From Saprospiraceae bacterium (GTDB taxonomy: Bacteria > Bacteroidota > Bacteroidia > Chitinophagales > Saprospiraceae): a stretch of 5,128 nucleotides of DNA. Position numbers and translations under genes: made by a program. The notes beneath the pieces are model-generated. The model was not told where the DNA came from and did not search any database. It was given only the letters and a program-made list of their open reading frames with translations. The stretch lies in assembly GCA_023300835.1 (NCBI GenBank), contig JALZVB010000170.1:1-5128 (forward strand), read 5' to 3'. Below, piece by piece: positions 1 through 5,128 of the stretch (positions are counted from its first letter, which is position 1; each line of letters starts with the position of its first letter).

Positions 1-90
1 GCTGTGAACTTGAGTTATACATATACGGCTACGGGTGATTGTGGAACGTCTTCTTGCACTTCTTCATTTGCAGTAGCTGCAGGAACAGAA
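1..90 (+). repeat. Type A3 repeat unit, C-terminal part
   Basis: Residues 1-30 cover the last strands of an A unit: V-N-L-S-Y-T-Y-T, the G-D-C-G-T turn, then the S-C-T-S-S-F strand. These match the end of the A3 unit at 1345-1599 more closely than A1 or A2, which have S rather than N in V-S-L-S-Y and V rather than T after Y-T-Y. The first 55 residues of the unit lie upstream of the window. Confidence 0.8.
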
Positions 91-3000
91 CCTAGTATAG
101 AATGTGCTGAAGATATGATTTTGACAGCTTGTTTGAGTCAAGCTGTTGTTGACGCGGCTTTTGCAACTTGGTTATCAACGGCTTCGATAGGAGTAATATT
201 AGATTGTAGTATCGCAACAACTCCTGAAGTTTATATTGCGTCTTCAGATGGTACAGGAGATGGATCGTGTACAACTTCTGGCGAATTCATAGAGATCTGT
301 GTGACCGCAGAATGTCCAGGATGTGAAACAGTAACACCTATAGATTTAAGTGGTTGGGAAATAGAAGACACGGCATCCAATGATGGTAGTCCAGCAACTA
401 CAGGAATAATTACTTCAGGTAGTTTATTGCCAGGAGAATGCATAACAATATATAGTGGATACTTTAATGGATCAATTGCAAATCCTGCTACTGGAACAAT
501 GGGGTCTACTTTAGTAATCACTTCAGATAGAATTAATTGTCCCGTATGGAATAGTGGAGGGGATGTGATTTATTTATACAATGGAGATAGTCAAGGAGGA
601 GGAACGCTTATTGATTTTGAAACTTCGACTAGTGGATTGTCAACTTATGTAGTTCCTACTATGACATGTCCTACACCTGGTGGTCCTGCAGGATGTAATC
701 CGGTATTATCTAATAACGCTATTGCTGCACCAGATGCATGCACAGGTGGCACATCGACAATAACGTTTACAGTTACGGACGATTGTACTAGTGTAAGTTG
801 CATGGCTGATTTTACAGTTCCTGCAGCTCCAGTACTTTCTGTTACCTGCGCAAGTAATGTAGCATTGCTAGGATGTTCAAGTTCTTCAGATATAGTTGCA
901 GCGTACAATAGTTGGTTAGCTGGTTTTAGTTTTGCTGGAGGATGTAATGCCGCAGTTACTAGTACCGCACCCGCATTACCAGCCTATGTATGTGGCGCTG
1001 GGGTCAGTTTAAGTTATACCTATGTCGCGACTGGAGATTGTGGAACTGCGATGTGTACGAGTACGTTTGATGTTGCCGCGGCGACAGGATTGACGGTAAC
1101 CTGTCCAGCAAATGTAAGTTTAGGAACATGTATGAGTTCTGCAGGTATAACTACAGCATATAATAGTTGGTTAGCTGGTTTTAGTTTCAGTGATGGATGT
1201 AATGCGGCCGTAACGAGTACAGCTCCAGCGTTACCTACATATGTATGTGGTGCAGCTGTGAGTTTAAGTTATACTTATGTGGCAACTGATGATTGTACTT
1301 CTGCGATGTGTACGAGTACATTTGATGTAGCAGCTGGAACCGCATTATCGGTAATATGCCCGACGGATGTTTCTTTGCCTGCATGTAGTACATCAACTGA
1401 GATTACAACAGCTTTCAATACTTGGTTAAGCGGATTTTCAAACACTGGTGGTTGCAATGGAATGGTTACAAGTACACCACCAACATTGCCAGCCTTTGTA
1501 TGTGCTGGTCCTGTAAACTTAAGTTATACATATACGGCAGTTGGAGATTGTGGAACGGTTATGTGTACTTCTAGTTTTGCTGTTGTAGCAGGAACAGATC
1601 CAACCGTTACCTGTCCTTCAAATATGACTACTGTGACTTGTTTAAGTCAACCAGAGATAGATGCTGCTTTTGCAACTTGGATTTCAACAGCGGCAACTGG
1701 TTTATCTGGTTGTAATCCTATATTAAGTAATAACGCTGGATCAGCGCCAGTAACTTGTACTGGCGGTGCTGCCCCAGTTACTTTTACAGTTACTGATGAT
1801 TGTACGACTGTAAATTGCATTGCAAATTTTATAGTGCCAGCAGCACCAGCAATATCAATTACATGTCCAGTTAACGTCGCATTAGGATCATGTTCTAGTA
1901 CAACTGAAATAACATCTGCTTATAATACTTGGATATCAGGCTTTACTTTTAGTGGTGGTTGTAATGCAGGCGTTACAAATACGGCTCCTGTATTACCTAC
2001 ATATGTATGCGGAGCTGCAGTAAGTTTAACTTACACTTATGTTGTAACTGGAGATTGTGGCACAGAAATGTGCACCAGTACTTTTGGTGTAGGAGAGGTA
2101 ACAGCTTTATCAGTAACCTGTCCAGCAAATGTTAATTTAGGATCTTGCATGAGTTCTGCAGATATTACTGCAGCATATAATACATGGTTATCAGGATTTT
2201 CATTTGCTGATGGATGTAATGCATCGGTAACAAGTACGGAATCTTTATTACCGGCTTACATATGTGGCGCAGCTATAAACTTAAGTTATACATATATAGT
2301 ATCAGGAGATTGTGGTACAGAAATGTGTACAAGTACATTTGCAGCAGCTCCAGGAACAATGTTATCAGTTACATGTCCTAGTGATATCATATTGCCAGCC
2401 TGCTCCACATCAGCAGATATCAGTACTGCCTATACCACGTGGTTAAATGGATTTTCTAATACTGGAGGTTGTAATGGTGTTCTTACAAGTACGCCACCAG
2501 CTTTACCAACTTATATTTGCGGTGCTGCCGTAAATCTCAGTTATACATATACGGTCATGGGAGATTGTGGTGTGATGAGTTGTACATCTGCTTTCAATGT
2601 GACGGCTTCATCTTTACCATCAATTAACTGTCCTATAAGTACAACAGTAGCAACATGTTCTACGCAAGCAACTGTTGATGCAGCATATTCAACTTGGGTA
2701 GCTACAGGTTCTATTAATAGTGCAGGATGTAACGGTGTCCTTAGTAATGATGCTACAATTGCACCTTTAATATGTGTAGGTGGAACAAGTACAGTAACGT
2801 TTACATTAACAGATGATTGTACAACGGTTAGCTGCATGGCTAACTTTATAGTGCCAGTAATTCCTGCTCCGACAATAACTTGTCCATCAGATATTACAGT
2901 TCTATGTGATGCCTCTATTGATCCTGCAGATACAGGTATTCCAGTAACTACAAGTTGTATTATTAATCCAACTGTTGTCTTTGTGGATAGTGGATTACTA

Positions 3001-5128
3001 TTGCCAGGTGGAAGTATAGATAGAACATGGACAGTTACCAACCAATGTGGTGTAGCTGTAAGTTGTGTTCAAGTCATTACGTCAGGTGCTTGTCTTGCAA
3101 CAATTGATGATCCATGTTCTTGTTCAGATCCAACTAATTATTTTATAAATGGTCAGTACTATTATCATGAAGTTGTTCAAGTTACTGGAGCTACGGGAGG
3201 CACATGGAACATGACAGGTATAACTGCTGGTTCAGCGTTTGATAATTCAGGAAATCCTATTGCACTGCCATTTACTGGTATTGAGACACCACCAGGAAGT
3301 GGTGTTTATTTATTTGATTTTTGGCACTTAAGTGATGTAGGGTTTTGTGCAGATTTTACTGAAACAATAACAGGGCAAATTTTGAGTATCTGTAATAGTT
3401 GTGCTTTGCCTTTATTAGATATTACTTGTCCAGCTGATTTAGGTTTGGGTAACTATACGTGTAATAATATTGCTGATATTCCTATGTTACCAGCAACAAT
3501 TACTGACGCAATGGCAGCGCCATATAGTATTGCAATTAATAGTCTTTCTTGTGGTGTACATTCATTGATTGTAAGTGATGATATGCAACCTGATGTATGT
3601 TTAACAGGTGGACAAACGATAATAAGAACTATTACAGTATTTGATGACCTTAATGGTAATAATCTTTTGGAAGTAGGAGAACAATCAGATCAATGTGATT
3701 TTATAATAAATGTAATTGAAGATGTCACAGCGCCGGTTATTGACTGTCCTGTAGCGACAACTGTTAACCTAGATGTAGCTTGCACTTACGATTTAAGTTC
3801 AGTAGGCGTTGCAACAGTTAGTGATGATTGTCCTGGAATAAATGCACCTACTTTTATTGATGATTTGACAGGTGTTACAGGATGTGTCTCAGGGATGAAT
3901 CCATTTGGATTAATTTCTAGAACTTGGTCTGTAATTGATGGTTGTGGAAATTCTAGTTCTTGCAATCAGTCAATTACGATTGTTGATAATATAGCACCTA
4001 GTGCATTATGTCAAGATATACAAATCGAGCTTGACGCAAATGGATCGGTACTCATAACACCACAAGATATAGATTCTGGAAGTACAGATAATTGTACAGG
4101 TGATCTCACGCTTTTAATTTCTCAATCTATTTTTTCTTGTACAGATTTAGCTTCAATGGCATTGGAATGTTCTACAATTATTCCTGTTGAACTTTCTGTT
4201 GGAGACGCTTGTGGAAATTTATCGAGCTGCACAAGTAACATTACATTGATAGACAATATAGCTCCGACGGCTGTTTGTCAAGACGTTACATTAAACCTAG
4301 ATGGCAGTGGAAATATCACCACCTTTTCTAATGTTTTTGATGGAGGTAGTTTTGATAACTGTACTACTGTATTAGACCTTGAGGTTTCTCAGCTCTCTTT
4401 TAGTTGTGAAGATATTGGCGCAGTATGTCCAACTATTATTCCTGTGACCTTGACCCTAACAGACAATTGTAACAATGAATCAACTTGTATATCTAATGTA
4501 AGTCTGGTAGATGATATTGCACCAATTATTTCTTGCCCTAGTAATAAAACGATTAATCTAGCGCCAGGTATATGTGGCGCTTTTAGTGCGGAACCAATTC
4601 CTGCAATGCGAGATAATTGCGCTGCGACAATTACAAGAACGAGACCTGCGGCTGATGTGTATGATGCAATAGATTGTGAAACTGGAGAAAGCACAGGTGC
4701 AAATTACGTATATACAGCTGAAGATATCTGCGGAAACATTTCTGTTTGTTCTTACACAGTAACCTTAAGAGGACATATTTCTGAATCAACACTGGCCTGC
4801 AATGACCATATTAATATAACAGCTAATGATGCCTGTGAAACAAATTTCAGTGCCAGTATGATTCTCAAAGGAAATAATTATGGCTGTTACGATTGTTTTG
4901 AGTTATCTATAGATACGCTTCATTCAGAGACAGGATTAGCAGATTGGAGAGTTACGGTAACAGATCCAGTAACTGGTGCAACATGCTGGGGCTTAATAAC
5001 TATAGAAGACAAACAAGATCCAACGTTAGTATGTGACGTATGTCCAGTAGGTGGATTAGGCGATATAGATGGTGACGGTGTTACGGACTACGATGAAGAT
5101 TGTACGTTATTATGTACAGACTTAAAGC
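1..5128 (+). CDS. Giant HYR-repeat, lamin-tail-domain surface protein (internal fragment)
   Basis: Frame 1 reads through all 1709 complete codons without a stop, so this is the interior of one very large gene; start, stop and flanking signals lie outside. Domain order by residue: six-cysteine HYR-like repeats 1-956, with an LTD nested at about 65-229; HYR 957-1029; Cys-Ser-Cys module 1030-1136; extended HYR-like domain 1137-1245; four HYR-type domains 1246-1591; unnamed module 1592-1678; calcium-binding loop 1688-1699. The protein is rich in Cys, Thr, Ser, Ala and Gly. I count only 4 Lys and 9 Arg in total. Regular paired cysteines and Ig-like strands imply an oxidised extracellular location. 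Large proteins of this kind in Bacteroidota are commonly exported by the type IX system and act in adhesion or gliding, but neither a signal peptide nor a C-terminal sorting domain is visible here. The function is therefore inference; the single-gene reading is near certain. Confidence 0.95.
91..834 (+). repeat. Type B repeat unit interrupted by a lamin-tail domain
   Basis: The N-terminal part (residues 31-64) has the B-type C35 and C44, C-L-S-Q, and the F-A-T-W signature with W57. The C-terminal part resumes at G231-C232-N-P with L-S-N-N-A and cysteines 247, 262 and 267. Their spacings (15, 15, 5) equal those in the uninterrupted B unit at 1600-1851. Total length is 248 residues instead of 84, so 164 residues are extra. 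The first signature reads I-E-C-A instead of the usual T-C-P. Confidence 0.85.
193..690 (+). other. Lamin-tail domain (LTD) inserted inside a B repeat
   Basis: The inserted segment (residues about 65-229, domain core about 76-219) shows the LTD hallmarks in order. V-Y-I-A-S-S-D-G stands at the first strand. E-F-I-E-I (95-99) replaces the usual E-[FWY]-[IV]-E-[IL]. D-L-S-G-W-E-I-E-D (115-123) is the family's most diagnostic motif. L-L-P-G-E (142-146) corresponds to the l-x-P-G turn. W-N-S-G-G-D-V-I-Y-L-Y-N-G-D (183-196) matches the terminal n-x-G-D-x-v-x-L-x-d-x-x-G strand pair. Bacterial LTDs occur in secreted or surface proteins, often beside nucleases or adhesins, and have an Ig-like fold; a binding partner cannot be read here. 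The insert carries eight cysteines of its own (69, 90, 100, 105, 108, 147, 180, 223), an even number, so it could form disulfides without disturbing the host repeat. R177 is the only basic residue in the first 956 residues. Exact boundaries are uncertain by several residues; C69 could instead pair with the host repeat. Confidence 0.82.
835..1089 (+). repeat. Type A1 HYR-like repeat unit (copy II)
   Basis: This 85-residue unit (279-363) has cysteines at unit positions 5, 14, 37, 53, 69 and 74 and the invariant Trp at 27 within A-Y-N-S-W. The usual T-C-P opening is T-C-A here. By hand count it is about 76 percent identical to the next unit, closer than to its positional counterpart at 1852-2106 (about 66 percent). 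Confidence 0.85.
1090..1344 (+). repeat. Type A2 HYR-like repeat unit (copy II)
   Basis: This is an 85-residue unit (364-448) with all six cysteines in register and A-Y-N-S-W at the Trp. The A2 marks are G-T-C-M-S-S-A and S-D-G-C-N. The later turn reads T-D-D-C-T-S, where other A units have G-D-C-G-T; this resembles the T-D-D-C-T turn of B units. Confidence 0.85.
1345..1599 (+). repeat. Type A3 HYR-like repeat unit (copy II)
   Basis: This is an 85-residue unit (449-533) opening L-S-V-I-C-P. The A3 marks are L-P-A-C-S-T-S, S-N-T-G-G-C-N-G and T-S-T-P-P. The fourth cysteine is followed by A-G-P instead of G-A-A. The six-cysteine frame and the Trp (A-F-N-T-W) are intact. Confidence 0.85.
1600..1851 (+). 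repeat. Type B HYR-like repeat unit, uninterrupted (copy II)
   Basis: This is an 84-residue unit (534-617) with cysteines at 5, 14, 38, 53, 68 and 73 and Trp 27 in F-A-T-W. It differs from A units by L-S-N-N-A after the third cysteine, T-F-T-V-T-D-D-C-T-T-V in the last strands, and a closing F-I-V-P-A-A-P linker. It is the reference that defines where the LTD interrupts the earlier B unit. Confidence 0.85.
1852..2106 (+). repeat. Type A1 HYR-like repeat unit (copy III)
   Basis: This is an 85-residue unit (618-702) opening I-S-I-T-C-P. Like the A1 unit of copy II it has S-G-G-C-N-A, in place of the D-G-C of A2 and the N-T-G-G-C of A3. All six cysteines and the Trp are in register. Confidence 0.85.
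2107..2361 (+). repeat. Type A2 HYR-like repeat unit (copy III)
   Basis: This is an 85-residue unit (703-787) with the A2 marks G-S-C-M-S-S-A and A-D-G-C-N. By hand count it shares about 68 percent of residues with the A2 unit of copy II and includes a 20-base identical stretch at 2113-2132. T-S-T-E-S-L replaces the usual T-S-T-A-P-x. Confidence 0.85.
2362..2616 (+). repeat. Type A3 HYR-like repeat unit (copy III)
   Basis: This is an 85-residue unit (788-872) with the A3 marks L-P-A-C-S-T-S, S-N-T-G-G-C-N-G and T-S-T-P-P. The last strands drift: G-D-C-G-V-M-S-C replaces G-D-C-G-T-x-M-C, but the cysteine positions are kept. Confidence 0.85.
2617..2868 (+). repeat. Type B HYR-like repeat unit (copy III)
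   Basis: This is an 84-residue unit (873-956) with all six B-type cysteines in register, Trp in Y-S-T-W, L-S-N-D-A, T-D-D-C-T-T-V and the F-I-V-P linker. It is about 54 percent identical to the B unit of copy II by hand count, the most diverged of the four positions. It carries no insertion. Confidence 0.85.
2869..3087 (+). other. Plain HYR-type domain closing the repeat array
   Basis: Residues 957-1029 open with I-T-C-P-S-D-I-T-V and end in R-T-W-T-V-T-N-Q-C-G followed by S-C-V-Q-V-I-T. This is the usual HYR (hyalin repeat) pattern, in which a C-P strand begins the fold and a w-x-a-t-D-x-x-G-N-like strand ends it. The helical A-Y-x-x-W segment of the A and B units is missing, so this marks a change of repeat class. 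R1008 is the first basic residue after the LTD. Confidence 0.8.
3088..3408 (+). other. Cys-Ser-Cys module of about 107 residues, family not named
   Basis: Residues 1030-1136 contain D-P-C-S-C-S-D-P (1037-1044), then N-G-Q-Y-Y-Y-H-E, G-A-T-G-G-T-W, T-P-P-G-S-G-V-Y (1097-1103) and an end with I-C-N-S-C (1130-1134). I recall modules of the form C-S-C... G-Q-F... W... P-P-G-S-G-V-Y in large Bacteroidota surface proteins, but cannot attach a family name. Composition differs sharply from the repeats: many aromatics (Y, F, W) and the first histidines. It separates the six-cysteine array from the downstream HYR series and could be a ligand-binding or spacer module; that role is a guess. Confidence 0.6.
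3409..3735 (+). other. Extended HYR-like domain with EF-hand-like loop
   Basis: Residues 1137-1245 start with L-D-I-T-C-P-A-D and end with the V-T-A-P linker typical of HYR series. At about 109 residues it is longer than a standard HYR domain. The extra length includes F-D-D-L-N-G-N-N-L-L-E and the residues after it. Within this, D1216, N1218, N1220, E1224 and E1227 fall at EF-hand loop positions 1, 3, 5, 9 and 12. The Gly normally at position 6 is Asn, so calcium binding is plausible but unproven. Confidence 0.65.
3736..3999 (+). other. HYR-type domain 1 of the downstream tandem series
   Basis: Residues 1246-1333 show V-I-D-C-P at the start, S-D-D-C-P in the middle, then R-T-W-S-V-I-D-G-C-G-N followed by S-S-C-N-Q-S-I-T-I. 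They close with V-D-N-I-A-P, the linker into the next domain. This is the most canonical HYR in the window. Confidence 0.85.
4000..4266 (+). other. HYR-type domain 2 of the downstream tandem series
   Basis: Residues 1334-1422 open A-L-C-Q-D-I-Q-I-E-L-D. This C-Q-D variant replaces C-P and is common in Bacteroidota proteins of this class. A D-A-N-G-S turn, G-S-T-D-N-C-T-G, and V-G-D-A-C-G-N-L-S-S-C follow, closing with I-D-N-I-A-P. It forms a pair with the next domain, sharing the strand T-I-I-P-V. Confidence 0.82.
4267..4524 (+). other. HYR-type domain 3 of the downstream tandem series
   Basis: Residues 1423-1508 repeat the plan of the preceding domain: A-V-C-Q-D-V-T-L-N-L-D-G-S-G, G-S-F-D-N-C-T-T, a F-S-C-E-D strand, T-I-I-P-V-T-L, T-D-N-C-N-N-E-S-T-C, then V-D-D-I-A-P. 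The two C-Q-D domains probably arose by duplication, but their DNA has diverged well beyond that of the upstream array. Confidence 0.82.
4525..4773 (+). other. HYR-type domain 4 of the downstream tandem series
   Basis: Residues 1509-1591 return to the C-P form (I-S-C-P-S-N-K-T-I-N-L). They continue with C-G-A-F, R-D-N-C-A-A-T-I-T-R-T-R and Y-T-A-E-D-I-C-G-N-I-S-V-C-S-Y-T-V. The domain carries four of the nine arginines in the whole window (1537, 1546, 1548, 1590) and a lysine (1516), so it is far more basic than anything upstream. Confidence 0.8.
4774..5034 (+). other. Unnamed post-HYR module of about 87 residues
   Basis: Residues 1592-1678 show L-A-C-N-D-H-I-N-I, D-A-C-E-T-N-F-S-A-S-M-I-L, G-C-Y-D-C-F and W-R-V-T-V-T-D-P-V-T-G. 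They end in C-W-G-L-I-T-I-E-D-K-Q-D-P-T-L-V-C. I recall this arrangement (a strand after C-N-D, an acidic E-x-x-M-I-L turn, then C-W-G-x-x-x-x-E-D) as common between HYR blocks and C-terminal parts of very long Saprospiria proteins, but I cannot name a family. The closing E-D-K-x-D-P-x-L-x-C is itself a HYR-like linker, so another domain probably follows beyond the window. Confidence 0.6.
5062..5097 (+). other. Canonical EF-hand-type calcium-binding loop
   Basis: Residues 1688-1699 read D-I-D-G-D-G-V-T-D-Y-D-E. Asp at loop positions 1, 3, 5 and 9, Gly at 6, a hydrophobic residue at 7 and Glu at 12 match the EF-hand and thrombospondin-type-3 consensus exactly. It sits between C-D-V-C-P (1678-1682) and C-T-L-L-C (1701-1705), so the loop may be clamped by disulfides. 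Calcium-stiffened linkers are frequent in long extracellular proteins; the role here is inferred. Confidence 0.75.

Larger units (their letters stand above)
1..834 (+). repeat. Higher-order repeat copy I (partial: end of A3, then B split by LTD)
   Basis: This is the tail of an A1-A2-A3-B block. Residues 1-30 match the end of the A3 unit and residues 31-278 are a B unit interrupted by 164 extra residues. Bases 13-29 are identical to 1522-1538, an offset of 1509 bp. That equals the 1017-bp block period plus the 492-bp insertion, so the block is otherwise in register with the later copies. The upstream part of the block lies outside the window. Confidence 0.85.
835..1851 (+). repeat. Higher-order repeat copy II (A1-A2-A3-B, 1017 bp)
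   Basis: Three 85-residue A units and one 84-residue B unit give 339 codons. Position-specific variants recur in copy III at the same places. The A2 unit has C-M-S-S-A after its second cysteine. The A3 unit has L-P-A-C-S-T-S and N-T-G-G-C-N-G. The B unit has T-D-D-C-T-T-V. By my hand alignment, equivalent units of copies II and III share about 66, 68, 65 and 54 percent of residues, with no gaps. Confidence 0.88.
1852..2868 (+). repeat. Higher-order repeat copy III (A1-A2-A3-B, 1017 bp)
   Basis: The length and unit order are the same as in the preceding copy, with every cysteine and the invariant Trp in register. Bases 2113-2132 are identical to 1096-1115 and bases 2149-2160 to 1132-1143, both at an offset of exactly 1017. 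The copy is followed directly by a plain HYR domain rather than another A1 unit, so it is the last of the array. Confidence 0.88.

Noticed and set aside
661..663. In-frame ATG codons (for example at 661 or 1561) as the true gene start
   Set aside because: Each lies within a conserved domain whose upstream part is also encoded in the same frame, so none can be the natural start.
193..690. The LTD segment as a mobile element or intron-like insertion
   Set aside because: I saw no terminal inverted repeats, target duplication, splice-like or intein-like motifs. The insert is a complete in-frame protein domain with base composition like its surroundings.
91..834. The B unit of abnormal length as a frameshifted or damaged repeat
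   Set aside because: The frame stays open, the LTD motifs are intact and in order, and the repeat resumes in register with correct cysteine spacing. This is a domain insertion, not decay.
835..2868. CRISPR array or other non-coding DNA repeat
   Set aside because: Repeat spacing is 252-255 bp, conservation is at the protein level with mostly synonymous or conservative changes, and there are no short identical repeats separated by unique spacers.
1..2868. A eukaryotic origin suggested by hyalin-like repeats and a lamin-tail domain
   Set aside because: Both domain families are common in bacterial surface proteins, the reading frame has no introns over 5.1 kb, and the D-N-I-A-P HYR linkers with six-cysteine repeats fit Bacteroidota better.
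2541..3041. Minus-strand open stretch of 166 codons, and similar ones at 92-274, 231-521, 645-908, 1275-1457 and 4389-4694
   Set aside because: They lie antisense to a continuous, domain-rich + strand frame. Those at 645-908 and 2541-3041 resemble each other only because they mirror the same B repeat. Their products are low-complexity Val/Thr/Ser-rich strings with no domain.
1..5128. A multi-gene defence, secretion or biosynthetic system
   Set aside because: Only one reading frame of one gene is present. No second gene, promoter or terminator lies within the window, so no system can be claimed.

Overview
The window lies entirely inside one enormous protein-coding gene on the + strand. Frame 1 is open from the first base to the last: 1709 complete codons plus two bases, with no stop and no recognisable start. 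Both ends of the protein are therefore outside the window. Residue numbers below count from base 1. The product is a cysteine-rich, modular, almost certainly extracellular protein made of HYR-type and HYR-like immunoglobulin-fold repeats. The AT-leaning codon use (TTA, AGT, GGA, ACA), the HYR linkers of the D-N-I-A-P type and the lamin-tail domain all point to a Bacteroidota bacterium, probably of the Saprospiria or Flavobacteriia kind. This lineage assignment is inference.

Layout: bases 1-2868 hold a strictly ordered array of 84-85-residue six-cysteine repeats of two types. Type A is 85 residues and type B is 84. They follow a higher-order pattern A1-A2-A3-B whose period is exactly 339 codons (1017 bp). 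Two complete higher-order copies (835-1851 and 1852-2868) follow a partial one (1-834). In the partial copy the B unit is split by a 164-codon insertion that carries a lamin-tail domain (LTD). A classical HYR domain (2869-3087) closes the array.

Bases 3088-3408 encode a different module that opens with Cys-Ser-Cys. An extended HYR-like domain with an EF-hand-like loop follows (3409-3735). Four tandem HYR-type domains then run from 3736 to 4773. Next comes an unnamed module of about 87 residues (4774-5034), and the window ends in a canonical calcium-binding loop (5062-5097).

There is no second gene, RNA gene, mobile element, CRISPR array, promoter or terminator. The main points of interest are the exact higher-order repeat, the LTD nested in a repeat, the near-absence of basic residues (no Lys or His and one Arg in the first 956 residues), and patches of DNA identity between repeats that suggest duplication or conversion. 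The likely role is as a cell-surface or secreted adhesin or structural protein. That is inferred from architecture only, since no signal peptide or sorting domain falls inside the window.
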